Shown here one piece after another: positions 1 through 9,576 of a DNA stretch of 64,000 bases. The notes under the pieces were generated by a model. The model worked only from the letters and a program-made list of their open reading frames with translations. It did not search any database and was not told the origin of the DNA. Source of the stretch: Dendrolimus kikuchii. Lineage: Eukaryota; Arthropoda; Insecta; Lepidoptera; Lasiocampidae. The stretch is taken from the NCBI GenBank assembly GCA_019925095.2, contig CM034391.1, forward strand, positions 5,483,051 through 5,547,050, in the 5' to 3' direction. Position 1 is the first letter of the stretch. Every line of letters begins with the position of its first letter. The position numbers and the translations under genes are program-made.

Positions 1-957
1 AGGTGCTAAGAAAGATATGGGACCAATTAGAAGAAGAGAAGGAAGCTCTAGGGTTAGAACGAACTATAATATAAACAATTTCGTGGAGAGATCAAGGCTT
101 ACAGCTTTTTTTGACTCGTCGGCTTGTTACCGGAATACCCACTAAAACTCTCTGTGTTTCTGTTTTCAGCCAGGACACTTCCCGCGCCAGGCAGCCCTAG
201 CAGGGGTCGGCCTCTCATTATCAATGTAAGTACCCCGGGGCGATGGAATGAGGAGCGCAGAGCAACTTCAATCCGTCATCAAACGGCAAAGCAAGCTCTC
301 AGTATCATGAAAAAGATAGAGATAAGCAAGAAAATACACAAGAGAAAACTTGCATGTTAAGCCAAAAGAGTTAGCTAAAGTGAAAATCAAATAAAATGTG
401 GTAAAATTTCTCTTGTTCATCATTCAGCGTACAAAGTATTGGTTGATAAAGTCATCAATAAGCATGATAAGCCAAGTGAAAATATCTATAAATCAATAAA
501 GGTAACATTGAAAGTTGAGCTGATAAATACATAGTACATAGGACTGCTTTTAGATATAAAACTGATTTTTATTTCTCACTCATTGATTTATGAAGTCAAT
601 TGCTTGCTCTAATTTCTGTGATTAGACTCAAAAGTAATGAAAGTGGGTTAGTTTCTCTAGAAAGTTTCTAGTTCTTAAATATCCGTAATGACTGGTCATA
701 TACTTAAATTGTTGAGAAAGGTGATTGGAACTCATATCGTTTAACAGATTATTAAACGTATTTCCGTATTAATAGCTTCCGTTAAGTCAAATATTAAAAG
801 AAAGATATTGAGGAAACGAAAACAAAATACTTGAAATAGTTTCTTTTTTGTGTTGATGTTAGTATCCGTCATAAAATTGCCTGTTGTCAAGCGACAATAT
901 GGTTTAGAAATGGGCCTGCTTACATAGATCTGTAAGGTCCTTATTTACAGCCAATGT
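1..957. other. Mostly unassigned AT-rich DNA
   Basis: No gene or repeat family is recognised with confidence in this stretch. The first 350 bases are less AT-rich than the rest and include the possible small exon listed separately. The remainder is plain AT-rich sequence without a long open frame. Confidence 0.4.
170..225 (+). other. Possible small exon (weak)
   Basis: A 56-base GC-rich segment lies between an acceptor-like site (TTCTGTTTTCAG, ending at 169) and a donor GTAAGT starting at 226. One frame is open through it. Against this, the bases just before it (ATACCCACTAAAAC, about 135-148) match the antisense of a motif in the GC-rich LINE family seen at 19.1 kb and 63.9 kb, so the whole segment may be transposon-derived. 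No protein family is recognised. Confidence 0.15.
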
Positions 958-1245
958 GATACCAAGCCGTTGTAGCTCACTCAAAGCGCTCAGTCTCGAA
1001 TCCTGGCCGGAACGCCAGCACCACTTAGGCATTCTTCTAATGTAATGTGCATATTGTTACAATTACCAAGAACTAACAAAGATAGAAGGAAAAACATCGT
1101 AATGAAACCTGCACATCGAGATAACCGATGCGTCAAACCTGCCAACCCGCCTTGGACATGCGTGGCGGGTATACTCTCCATTCCCCTATAGTAGGAGGTT
1201 CGAGCCCAGCAGTGGGACGTTTATGGGCTGTTATTATATATTATT
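958..1245 (+). repeat. tRNA-derived SINE, family A
   Basis: The sequence aligns by eye along its whole length with the better copies at 31084-31392 and, inverted, at 24906-25221. The head is decayed: the B-box-like part reads TCTCGAATCCTGG. The conserved body follows (AATGTGCATATTGTTACAAT, then a CCTGCACATCGAGATAACCG block), and the tail reads CCCAGCAGTGGGACGTTTATGGG with a short ATT-rich end. The copy is old and non-coding. Confidence 0.75.
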
Positions 1246-1777
1246 ACTAGGATATGCCCGCAACTTCGTCTATGCTTGACTTGAAATTCCCGGGACTAAA
1301 TGAACCGCAACATTTACAAAAGAATGTAAGCTATCGTTTTAGTGAAAACTGGCTCTGAATAAGCTATTTTTATGGACCCGAATAACCAAATTACCGCTCC
1401 CGGGAATATTCCTGTGGGATTCCCGAGATTAAAAATGTCATACATTTTATTTCATAAAATTTGCTATTGTAGTAAAAAAATCACATTGGACGTCGTTTTT
1501 TAATTTGGCAATTTTAAATTATTACAAGAAAAATTCCCGCGGGATCCCCGGGATAAAAAGTAGCGCAGAGTTTAAGTCTAAGAATTCGCTGTCAATCAGC
1601 GAAAACTGCATCGAAATCGGTCCAGTAGTTCTTACGTGAATCCCGAACATACAGACAAGAAATCTAAAAAAAATTGCATCGTGTTCTCCATCGTTCATAT
1701 AGTCTATTCCAGTTGTTTTTTTTTAAATAGGTCCAATGTACAGACACGGTATGTTTAGAATTTATAATATTATAGAT
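1243..1777 (+). repeat. RTE-style interspersed repeat, family F
   Basis: This copy starts with ACTAGGATATGCCCGCAACTTCGTC, the head style of many lepidopteran non-LTR-related repeats. It carries several CCCGCGGGAT/CCCGGGAAT blocks and the phrase TCGGTCCAGTAGTTCTTACG, and ends AATTTATAATATTATAGATTA. Copies at 32143-32480 and 46812-47296 share the same order of blocks, and the 46.8 kb copy shares the same end. No coding frame is preserved. The class is uncertain: it could be the 3' part of an RTE LINE or another non-autonomous family. Confidence 0.65.
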
Positions 1778-3127
1778 TATAATGCCACGTTTGTTATATT
1801 TTTAAGAACAGATTATGGTATAATGTCCCAATGTGATAAAGTGCATGAAAAACGCTTTTTTGGATAGCTGCCATCGATTAGACATACTTATATATCAATG
1901 CTGCATACAAGTAAGTCTGGTTAAGGTGGCGGAAGTAGTAGTTAGTGGTAGTGAGTAATTGTATCCGATAGAAAACCGACTACAAGCTAGCAAATTCGCG
2001 ACGATGATGGTAATTTTGGATGTTGAAAATCCAAAAAATACTTGTATGAAATTTTATGTATCAATATACTATTTTTGAGCACCAAAATTACATATTTTAT
2101 ATTCGTCATTAAGTTGCATACTGTAAGAAATTAACAAACTATTACCCAGAGAAATATGAAAAAGATATAATAAACTACTGGTAATGCCATTATCGTTTCA
2201 AATAAACGTTTGTTTTATTAATAATATCCCGCCTTAAAAAATAAACGCTTACATCTGTGCATCTAAAAACAATGATATGAAACAATAAGCTCGGTACATA
2301 CAGCATACCCTAACCGCAGCCAGAGGCTTCCACGAGACGGATCAAGTTACTGTTTGAAATAAAAGGAGCGTAAATACACACTCTGGTAAACAAGCGGAAC
2401 GAAACAAAGGTCGTAATGACGAAAGTTGTTAAAAATCCGTTTTTTCCCTCCTTGCAAAGTAATCGTTTCGACCTGATTTAGCCCCATGAAATTGAATCTT
2501 ACGGCAATTTGCTCGGTTTAATTCCGAAATTTAAAGATTCTGGGTGCATTTTAAATGTAAATTTAATTAATTTGGGAAGCACTTTCGTGTTTTCATAAAA
2601 TGATTAATTTTGTAAATAATTTTGTTATGTTCAAACAATCCCTCGGCTAAATTAGTCTGAATGGATTTTTATGTTATTAATAGATGCACAGTTTTAATTA
2701 ATACAATATATTGGATTCTAATCATCAAGTAATTTCATTTAATTGACTACCTACGTAATGTCCAGTTAAATCAATTAGTTCCTAGTAATGAAATTTTAAT
2801 ACAAAGTACATACTAATTTAAAAGCTAATCATACAGCCAGTGTGTGTATCAAATATATCGTATACCAACTTTCAGAATATTGTAGGTATAGTAATGTCAA
2901 TAGTAAAGTGCCTTGTTGAGCTCAACTTTCACGTGAAATTGTGGGCCATTCGTAATTAGTTAACAAAATGCTTTATGATGATCTACTTGTCAACGCGGAC
3001 GTCATAGATTATTAATTAAGTGTAGACCAATTAGATTTATGAAAATCAGTTTGCTATTAAATAAATTGATAATGTTCGTTTATAAGCCTTTGTATCAGTG
3101 ATAGACGCGAATCTCGAATTAGAGCTT
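1778..3127. other. Unassigned AT-rich DNA
   Basis: Nothing supportable is seen here: no long open frame, no recognised repeat and no strong inverted repeat. It could be intronic or intergenic. Confidence 0.5.
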
Positions 3128-3280
3128 ATTCAATCACCAGATAATTATTTAGAGGACAAAATACATCATAAACAAATTGGAAATAACTGGTATATGAATA
3201 ATGTAGTATAATGCTTTCACGTTTATGTTTAGTCAGGTAATTGTTTAGTCGATGGATAATTATTATCTGATAATTGAAAT
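3128..3280. mobile_element. Short MITE-like inverted repeat
   Basis: The left end, ATTCAATCACCAGATAATTAT, is matched in inverted orientation by ATAATTATTATCTGATAATTGAAAT at the right end. The termini resemble those of the larger MITE at 41047-41545 (TTCAATC with CAGATAA), so both may belong to one family. It has no coding capacity and no clear target duplication. Confidence 0.45.
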
Positions 3281-4041
3281 ATCAGTCCTTAATTCATTAA
3301 AAATCTGCACGTCATCTTTTCCAACTTGCTGTTCGAAATTTTAATCACAGCCGAATCTCTGCTCGCGATCAAATCCCAAACAGTAAAAGTTCATTAGCAA
3401 AAGTAACAATGGCGCTACCATTTTCGATTGTACTCCTACGCACAGATGGGGAAAGTGATACGTCATCGCGATTGTCGTATGAGATAATTGAAATACCGAC
3501 CACTGTGTTACGTTCATCTGATTATGTTAGGACGATAACAAAAAGCGGATCGCTCGTGAAATTGAAAAGGCGAAAAATCGTAGGCGGGTTTCGAGATTGC
3601 GGCCTTTCTTTTTAGTTTTAAGTAGAATTGGTTATTGGTGTTGCAACTGCAATCCATGTTTCTCTATAAGAGAATGTTGAGCATTAGTCTTTCCGTCTGT
3701 CTATAGATGTCATTTCACAGTCATTTCTCTTGAAGAGTATATGGATGAAAGCAAGATGTCTCCTATACGCTGCTTACATGGTTTACTGAAATCGCAAAAA
3801 AAATCTAAAAATCTAGGAGTATAACTACCTTAAAAATACATATACAAGTATTAAATTAAAGGAAAAATATACCCTAAAGAGAGGAAAATACATGGTTCCA
3901 AAATACTTTTGCTCGCCGGGAATGACCCCATGAAGGTTTACAGCGTTCTATTGGTAACATTTATTTGTTGGCCATAATATAGGTCAGCCCGTTGGTTCCA
4001 CGGGACGTTAAACGTTTAGCGATGTTTCAATAAAATTTATC
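3281..4041. other. Unassigned DNA with a small open frame
   Basis: A 68-codon frame with AACAATGG start context runs 3409-3615 on the plus strand. It has no recognised domain, no codon evidence and no neighbouring exon signals, so it is not called as a gene. The rest of the stretch shows nothing supportable. Confidence 0.35.
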
Positions 4042-4053
4042 AAACATCTATGC

Positions 4054-4383
4054 AATATCCCACTCCAGGATGCAGGTGTCTACAAGCTCGATTGTGAGTG
4101 TGGATTATCATACATTGGGCAAACAAAGAGAAGCATAAAAACACGGAAAAGAAACATTGCTGACATGAAACACACAAGGTCTACGAAGTCTGCGATCAGT
4201 GAACACACGCTGGATAAACCCAACCACTACATCAGATTCGATAACTCACAAATCCTTGCAAAAGAGAATCGTTTCATACCTAGAATGATGCGTGAGGCTA
4301 TTGAAATTAAAAAACACCCAAATTTCAATAGAGAAGATGGTTGGCAAGTATACTGTTTGGGATCCGATCATCAAAACTATTAA
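4054..4383 (+). pseudogene. Penelope-like GIY-YIG endonuclease fragment
   Basis: A frame of 109 codons is open from the truncation point to TAA at 4381-4383. The GIY motif appears as GVY at the 8th codon (…LQDAGVYKLDCECG…) and the YIG motif as SYIGQTKRS about 15 residues later. A basic stretch with the family arginine follows, then AKENRFIPRMMREAIEIKKH with the expected metal-binding glutamate. It ends NFNREDGW…, the usual C-terminus of these proteins. In intact PLEs this domain nicks target DNA for reverse transcription. The upstream reverse transcriptase is missing here, so this is a non-functional remnant rather than a host gene. Family identity is strong from motif order. Confidence 0.85.
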
Positions 4384-4499
4384 GACCCAAACCCAGCAAA
4401 AACCAACTGCCAGACCTCAAGACACTGTGAGCTCTTTCTGCGTGCACCGGAACACAAACCAACTTGACTTATAATTCCTTTTATTTTTCCTTCCACCAT

Positions 4500-4860
4500 T
4501 TTAATCTATATAATATATAAAAGAAAGTCGTGTTAGTTACACTATAACTCAAAAACGGCTGTACCGATTTGGCTAAAAATCAAATCATTTGGGGAGGTAG
4601 CTTCTAAGCTACCTCCCCAAACGATTCTCCTGGTTCTAACCAGGAGACGGACATAGGATACTTTTCATCCCGTTGGAACCGGTAGGTGGCGCTGAGAGCG
4701 AGTTCTAGAATCCTCCTAATCACCTGGAGCGATTTTGGTGATTTTGTTTTTGTGTGTTTGAGTGGGTTCCCGGTTGGTTTAGATTCGCAATTAGAACCGG
4801 TAGGTGGCGCTGGGATCGGATCCTACATTTTTATTTTTTCAGGGCAGGACTAGGCTCCCA
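4500..4860 (-). repeat. Family D repeat nested in the PLE, with twin palindromes
   Basis: The segment starts TATAATATATAAAAGAAAG and ACTCAAAAACGGCTGTACCGATTTGG, an inverted relative of the D repeats at 39115, 42412 and 56430. It includes two blocks of GGAACCGGTAGGTGGCGCTG (around 4677 and 4794). Two back-to-back palindromes sit at 4588-4621 (16-bp arms) and 4626-4647 (10-bp arms), each with a CT loop. Its edges are not precise. Confidence 0.6.
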
Positions 4861-4989
4861 TAGCGTAAATAATAACCATAAACAAAATTAAAACTAAATA
4901 ATTAAAATGAACAAGTTGGCGGTAGGCTAAATAAAACTTTAACAATAATTGTTGACACTTGACATTTTTGTCTTCCGTGATCACGGGCA

Positions 4990-5010
4990 CTGAAAAGTGG
5001 CCGAAACGTC
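4990..5010 (+). ncRNA. Hammerhead-ribozyme-like core of PLE end (probably inactive)
   Basis: The stretch reads CTGAAAA, GTGGCC, GAAACGTC. Penelope-like elements are known to carry small hammerhead motifs with CUGANGA and GAAAC-GUC boxes. The GAAACGUC box is intact, but the first box has A where the catalytic G (position 8) is expected, and helix II is barely formable. The same bases occur in the two other PLE ends (9694-9714 and, inverted, 42684-42704). It is either a conserved degenerate ribozyme or a different structure that only looks like one. Confidence 0.35.
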
Positions 5011-5080
5011 GGAATAACCAAAATCAAATAAATTATCGCGCTTAAAACCGTTAAAACGTAGTTTTATTAAACATCTATGC

Positions 5081-5934
5081 TTACTTTTATTGTCAATCAA
5101 TAAACATTTCCGAAGAACCTTCTTAGTTAAGACAGTCTCTGTTCTTTAGTACAATTATGAAAACATTATACGAAATTGCATTGTTTTTCAACGGAAACGT
5201 GAAAGTGCAACAGAAATAACGCAAGATCCATACGTGATACTAGAAACAATCAAGTCCTTGATATTATGACATTATGATGTTTTGAGCAATGTTTTTGTAT
5301 ATCACGAGCTAACAATAAGTTGAGGTGAAGCAACGTTTTGTGTGCTGCAGTCATTAATCATGTATTTAATACGCCTACAATCCTTGAGGTGAAGACAGAC
5401 TCGCTTGTAAACTAAATTAATGATAAGTTATCTATATTATTTAATTAATAGGGTTAGCCTTACAAAGTGGATTCGTTTCTGAAATATCTGTGTCGTTAAC
5501 CCGTGGAAACTATCAAACTTTTTCGAGATAAAAGTATCTTATGTTAATCCTCGTCACAAATACATGTACAATAAGTATATATATCAAATTTCACGGTGAT
5601 TGTTTTACTTCTGAGACCATAAAGAAGGAACAAATTAAAGCATCCAAAGCTACTTTTACTATTGAACATTAGAAGGATAGTATTTTTACTGTTTGTCCGA
5701 ATTATATTGTCATCCATATTTTTAGTACTCATGTTATACTTTTCGCTCAATGACGGACAATATACAAACTCCCTTGTTATAAATTTAATTTAAAACTTGC
5801 ATATTATCACGCCTGTTTCCCATAGAGGTAGGCAGAAGCGACGGAAAATTTTAAACTTAAATTGTTTTTTATGTTGTCCATAAATCTGTGCATCATAGAG
5901 TTAAACAGAAAAATAATAAAATCAAAAATTATTA
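5081..5934. other. Unassigned AT-rich DNA
   Basis: Nothing supportable is seen. A 68-codon minus-strand frame at 5544-5750 has ordinary low-complexity composition and no recognised domain. Confidence 0.45.
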
Positions 5935-6195
5935 TTTTTATTTTTTATTGCAGGATTTAAGCAGACAGGCAGACGGCCCACTTGATGGAAAGCGGTTACC
6001 ATCGCCTATGGACATTTGCAACACCAAAAGTGCTACAAATGCGCTCTTAAGGGTGACTGGAACCTGGTCACTCAGGGGTGGTCGCCATCCAGTCGAGCAA
6101 ATACCTTACCACCTGGCTGTGGGTTGTTTTGTCGCATCTTACGACAGGCAACCTGGCCGCAGGAAATTGTATTCTTTCTCCGTTCCTGCACGGAT
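5935..6195 (+). repeat. SINE family B (Metulj-like head), internally deleted
   Basis: It starts TTTTATTGCAGG, followed by GCAGACGGCCCACTTGATGG and AGCGGTTACCATCGCCTATGG, and ends TCTCCGTTCCTGCACGGAT. Compared with the full copies at 12930-13240 and 41139-41450 it lacks about 60 bases in the middle (the GCCGGAACACAACTCAA block). The open frames that cross it are by-products of the repeat. Confidence 0.8.
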
Positions 6196-6962
6196 GAAGT
6201 GTCGCTTTTTCGTTTCATCGAGTTTCAAATCACGATTGTAAAGACGTTTCACTTAAAAACCTTGATATACACTGTATGTTGAATGTAATTCTCAAAGATA
6301 GTGAAGTATTATTAAAAGGATTTGAGCGTAAACATACATTGTGTGTACAGTAGACACGTAATATGTAAACATTGACAATGGAATGCGTCATCGATGTCTA
6401 CGGCTGTGTTTGGGTTTTCAATTAGCATGTATCAAAATAGTAGTTTCGGTAGTATTTCAGACCAATAAAAATACTGAAGGTAGTACTTGGACTGTGTGTA
6501 TTCCAAAAAAAAAGCAGCAAATGAATTAAAGCATTTTTTTTAACGTAACGTAAAGTTAGTATTCACGTTGTTTGCATCTTTATAGTTAATAATAATTTAT
6601 GTATGCATTGGAAACTATTACACCTTCATCCGTACTAAGTCGATTATTTCATGTTATGTACTCTTAACGCACTGCTACGCGGACAACTTCCTATTCCAAT
6701 AGCGCTTCCTTCAGCCGGCTTCACTCTGAGACCTCGAGGCTCGGTCTTCCTATTTTGTTCGTCTGAGGACTTTTGTAGACATGACAAAACCGCGCGACGT
6801 AGAGAAGAATTAGTTGAAATGCACACTCTGAGCTTAAACGAGATTAAAGAAAGAATGAAAAACTTTATTTTGAAGAAATAGCGACGTATTTACATTCCTT
6901 ATACATTATTATACACAGAGCATATTTTGAGAATTTGTACGCCGCATTTTCTTTCAGCAAAC
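6196..6962. other. Unassigned DNA with a two-strand open island
   Basis: Between 6644 and 6881 both strands have frames of 60-76 codons, and the composition is less AT-rich than around it. The plus-strand frame ends RRREELVEMHTLSLNEIKER…, which looks protein-like but is not recognised. No clear paired splice sites were found, so it is not called as a gene. It could be an exon remnant or part of an old transposon. Confidence 0.25.
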
Positions 6963-7033
6963 AAGGTTTGCACTCAGCATATTGCTGTGTCGGAATGATA
7001 TCCGACACAACGCTGATTTTCAGTGCAAACCTT
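6963..7033. repeat. Small foldback sequence
   Basis: Perfect 12-base arms, AAGGTTTGCACT and AGTGCAAACCTT, enclose a second palindromic core around TGTGTCGGA…TCCGACACA. A half-copy beginning AAGGTTTGCACTTAGC lies near 12681. This suggests a very short MITE rather than a chance hairpin. Confidence 0.55.
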
Positions 7034-7699
7034 CCTTATGGCGTAAGACCAAAACGATCCAATTTTGTTAAATAATAATAATAATAATTAATAAAACTAA
7101 TTCTACTTATGTAATATTTAATTAGTGAAACAAATAAATAAATTTTAATAAAACCAACAATAAAATACTTAGTTACTTCAAAATTAAAATAAATACTCGT
7201 GTAACAACTTGTATTGAATCATCGATTCGAATACAATTCGATAGAGCGCTAAACGCTACGTTGATGATGATAAATTAAGCTTAAAGAAATGTCACAAGGA
7301 ATCTTGCATCCAGGTGTTGATGATTACGTGTAATATTCGAGTTGTTCAAACCATATGGTCAGGTAAGCGCGGACATGTTACTTTCTCCATGACCCGGACA
7401 CGACTTTGTATTGTTTTTGTTAATGCGATATTATTAACATCTCTTAACATAATAAAGAAATTGAAAGTTTATTGTTTGTGGTCGATAATCGAAAGCATGA
7501 TACCGGCTTTAAAGATTGTTTATACAAGATTTACGATTTTAAGCGCACGCCATACAAAAGATGAAGGTGACAATAGACCAAGGTGTTTTTACATTTCCTC
7601 ATAATTTCATATTTAAGCGGGTATATACTACGCTAAATAAGGAACCCTTTCTCTAAAGTCATAAGAAAAAGAGAACCTGAATGTTTAGCTAGACCTCTC
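7034..7699. other. Unassigned AT-rich DNA
   Basis: It begins with a short AAT triplet run (about 7073-7088). The plus-strand frame at 7314-7604 has no recognised domain. Nothing else can be supported. Confidence 0.4.
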
Positions 7700-7960
7700 T
7701 CTCTCTTTTTTAACCTGATCCTAATTATCTGGAGGCAACACAATATGCCGTTTCCTTCCACATTCCTCTATTCTGACATACGTCCTCTGTCACACCACAA
7801 GTCATCCTTCCCACAATCTATCCATCTCTTTTTTGGTATAGCTTTACATTTTTGTGCATCAGTCTTCCAGTTTAAAATACTGTTTGTCACATGACTTTTA
7901 TCTTTCCTCATTACATGCACACACCAACTTAATCTTCATCCTCTCAATCTTTAGACCATG
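7700..7960 (-). pseudogene. LINE reverse transcriptase C-terminal remnant
   Basis: Read on the minus strand, one frame gives …SWCVHVMRKDKSH…, then PKKRWIDCGKDDLW, with in-frame stops. The order GHVMR, then a spacer, then KKRWIDCVKDDL is the usual post-reverse-transcriptase tail of several LINE clades. The frame is broken, so this is an old dead copy. A weaker relative may sit at 55790-55925. Confidence 0.55.
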
Positions 7961-8217
7961 CCCACTCTAAATCAATGCAATAGTAGTGTAATAGGGGTTT
8001 TAATGAAGTAAACAAGAACATTTTGGTATTAACTATTGAATACAGAAAGTAAATACTGATTAACTTAAAGTATTTATAATGAAAAATTATTAAAAGTTTA
8101 ATAAATAAATGATTATGTGTAGTTTTACTTGCATTGAACAAAACCTTATTAAGATATATTTAAAAAAATAAAACGTTAGAGAGCGAGAAAGTTGTAGGTT
8201 TTAGGAGCTTTGCAGTT

Positions 8218-8290
8218 TAGTTTTTTTATGGGACCATTGCCATTCCTGGTATTTTTGTTCCACGGTTGTTTCTCATAGAACCGCCCACAG
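8218..8290. repeat. Possible end fragment of foldback family
   Basis: The phrase TTGCCATTCCTGGTATTTTTG followed by GGTTGTTTC resembles the right end of the foldback at 24118-24537 (GCCATTCCTAGTATTTTTC…). Only one end is present. Confidence 0.3.
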
Positions 8291-8578
8291 ATATACTTAA
8301 AAGGATATTGCCTTTTTCGGTCTTAAAACTTGTTTACTGTTTATGGAGCGAATTCCTTTTATAACACGACAATGGCGCACAGTCAAAATGAAGGGAAGGT
8401 CATTTTATATTTCATTTTAATTTTTTTTTTGAGTGAATAGATATTCCGTGAGTGACATAAGCTAATTTTTTCCTTTTTTCGATAAAACTTATTTATAGAA
8501 TAAAGAATAACATAGAAAAATTTTAAATGTCATTTGCATGAATAAAATATTTGAATGGTTTCACTTTTTTATCTGATG

Positions 8579-8655
8579 ATTAAAAAGTGGCGCTCTGTTG
8601 TCCGTGCCTACCCCGCAAGGGAACTGGCGTGAAGTTATGCATGTATTAAAAAGTG
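8579..8655 (+). mobile_element. 55-bp LINE C tail with target duplication
   Basis: The inserted bases 8590-8644 are the extreme 3' end of LINE family C: GGCGCTCTGTTGTCCGTGCC, then CAAGGGAACTGGCGTGAAG, then an ATGC/ATGT tail. They are flanked by a perfect 11-bp direct repeat ATTAAAAAGTG (8579-8589 and 8645-8655). This is target-primed insertion with extreme 5' truncation. Confidence 0.85.
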
Positions 8656-8939
8656 TCTCTTAAAAATGTAAGTATTGTCTTTGGATATTTTATTATTGAT
8701 CGTCACTCAGCAGCGATCGTCTAAGCTTAAGCTTTGAGATTTAACATAATAAAAAAAAATACCTGCTACTACTGACACTAGGTAGTTTTTAAATCTATCT
8801 AAATATGTAGTTGATAACTTCTATTTTACCCTTGTAGTTGTATAGTTATCGAGAACAAACAAAAAAAACAAAATTAAATTTGGTCTTTACTCTAATGTTC
8901 TTACTTTTACTACATACTAGTGTTATTTAATGCACTTAC
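8656..8939. other. Unassigned AT-rich DNA next to the candidate exon
   Basis: No repeat or gene is recognised. If the exon at 8940-9242 is real, this is the start of the following minus-strand intron. Confidence 0.35.
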
Positions 8940-9242
8940 CCTTTCATAAGGCTGCTGGGCAGTGGTGTCCAACTCAGCATAGATGCACAAAGTTGACTTT
9001 CTCGAGAGCGAATCGCTCGCGAGGCTGCTCGAGCTCGAGCCAGTTGAGAACTTCATTGTCCCGTCTCCCGATCAAGTGATGTCCACTTGTATGTCCATGT
9101 GATGTGGCCTGCACATCACACAAGCTGAATTCTCCTCCAGGGCCTACAGGTTCGTTGGGTGGAACGGTGGTACGACGCGCTCTCAAAGTTAGCTGCGGAC
9201 TTCCAAGGTCTATCGAGCTGGATTCTCGATGACTTTGTCGGC
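8940..9242 (-). CDS. Candidate 5' coding exon of an unidentified host gene
   Basis: On the minus strand an acceptor (CATTTGTTCCAG) precedes 9242 and a consensus donor GTAAGTGCA begins at 8939. The first part of the exon has stops in the reading frame that is used, so it would be 5' untranslated. An ATG at 9056-9054 with A at -3 opens 39 codons, beginning MKFSTGSSSSSLASD and ending QQPYER, and runs exactly to the donor in phase 0. The serine-rich start and higher GC than the surroundings fit a host exon. A different frame is open for 123 codons (8974-9345) but crosses the acceptor and ends in TGA before the donor. No family is recognised, and no second exon was located, so this is a candidate. 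Confidence 0.45.
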
Positions 9243-9474
9243 CTGGAACAAATGTAAGTTTTGTTACTTTTTTAAACACTTCATTTCTCTTGCGTATCTT
9301 AGGTATTTTTTCGCGGCTAGCAGTACATTGATAAATGACTAGCATGCAATATATAGTTTCAACACATTGTTATCACCGAAATATTTTTTTATAAATTAGA
9401 CAATTGGCAGATATATACTACACACATTATATAAAGCTAAGCAAGGTATGTTTGTGTTATGGTAATACAACGAA

Positions 9475-9575
9475 TCACTGTGAGGCCGATTCCAGACACG
9501 CCGACCATAGTAAATACCGGAAATATGTCATGAAATTTATGATGCCAGGAATCATCTATCAACTAATTTTCTTCA
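9475..9575 (-). repeat. Partial SINE family P
   Basis: The minus-strand copy contains the middle of the SINE at 27845-28075: GGCCGATTCCAGACACGCCG, ACCATAGTAAATACCGG and CAGGAATCATC on the plus strand all match that element in order. The tRNA-like head is largely lost. Confidence 0.55.
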
Positions 9576-9576
9576 G

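Larger units (their letters stand above)
4042..5080 (+). mobile_element. 5'-truncated Penelope-like element with target duplication
   Basis: The insertion itself is 4054-5068. It is flanked by a perfect 12-bp direct repeat, AAACATCTATGC, at 4042-4053 and 5069-5080. It contains the C-terminal GIY-YIG endonuclease region of a Penelope-like retroelement, then a nested repeat at about 4500-4860, then the characteristic 3' end with the TGGCCGAAACGTCGG box and the ending AACGTAGTTTTATT. PLEs are known to have a reverse transcriptase followed by a GIY-YIG nuclease and terminal pLTRs. Here the reverse transcriptase part is absent, so the copy is dead. Confidence 0.85.

Noticed and set aside
8974..9345. 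123-codon minus-strand frame as the protein of this locus
   Set aside because: It crosses the acceptor-like site and ends in TGA before the strong donor; the frame starting at 9056 fits both splice sites better. It remains a fallback if the donor is not used.
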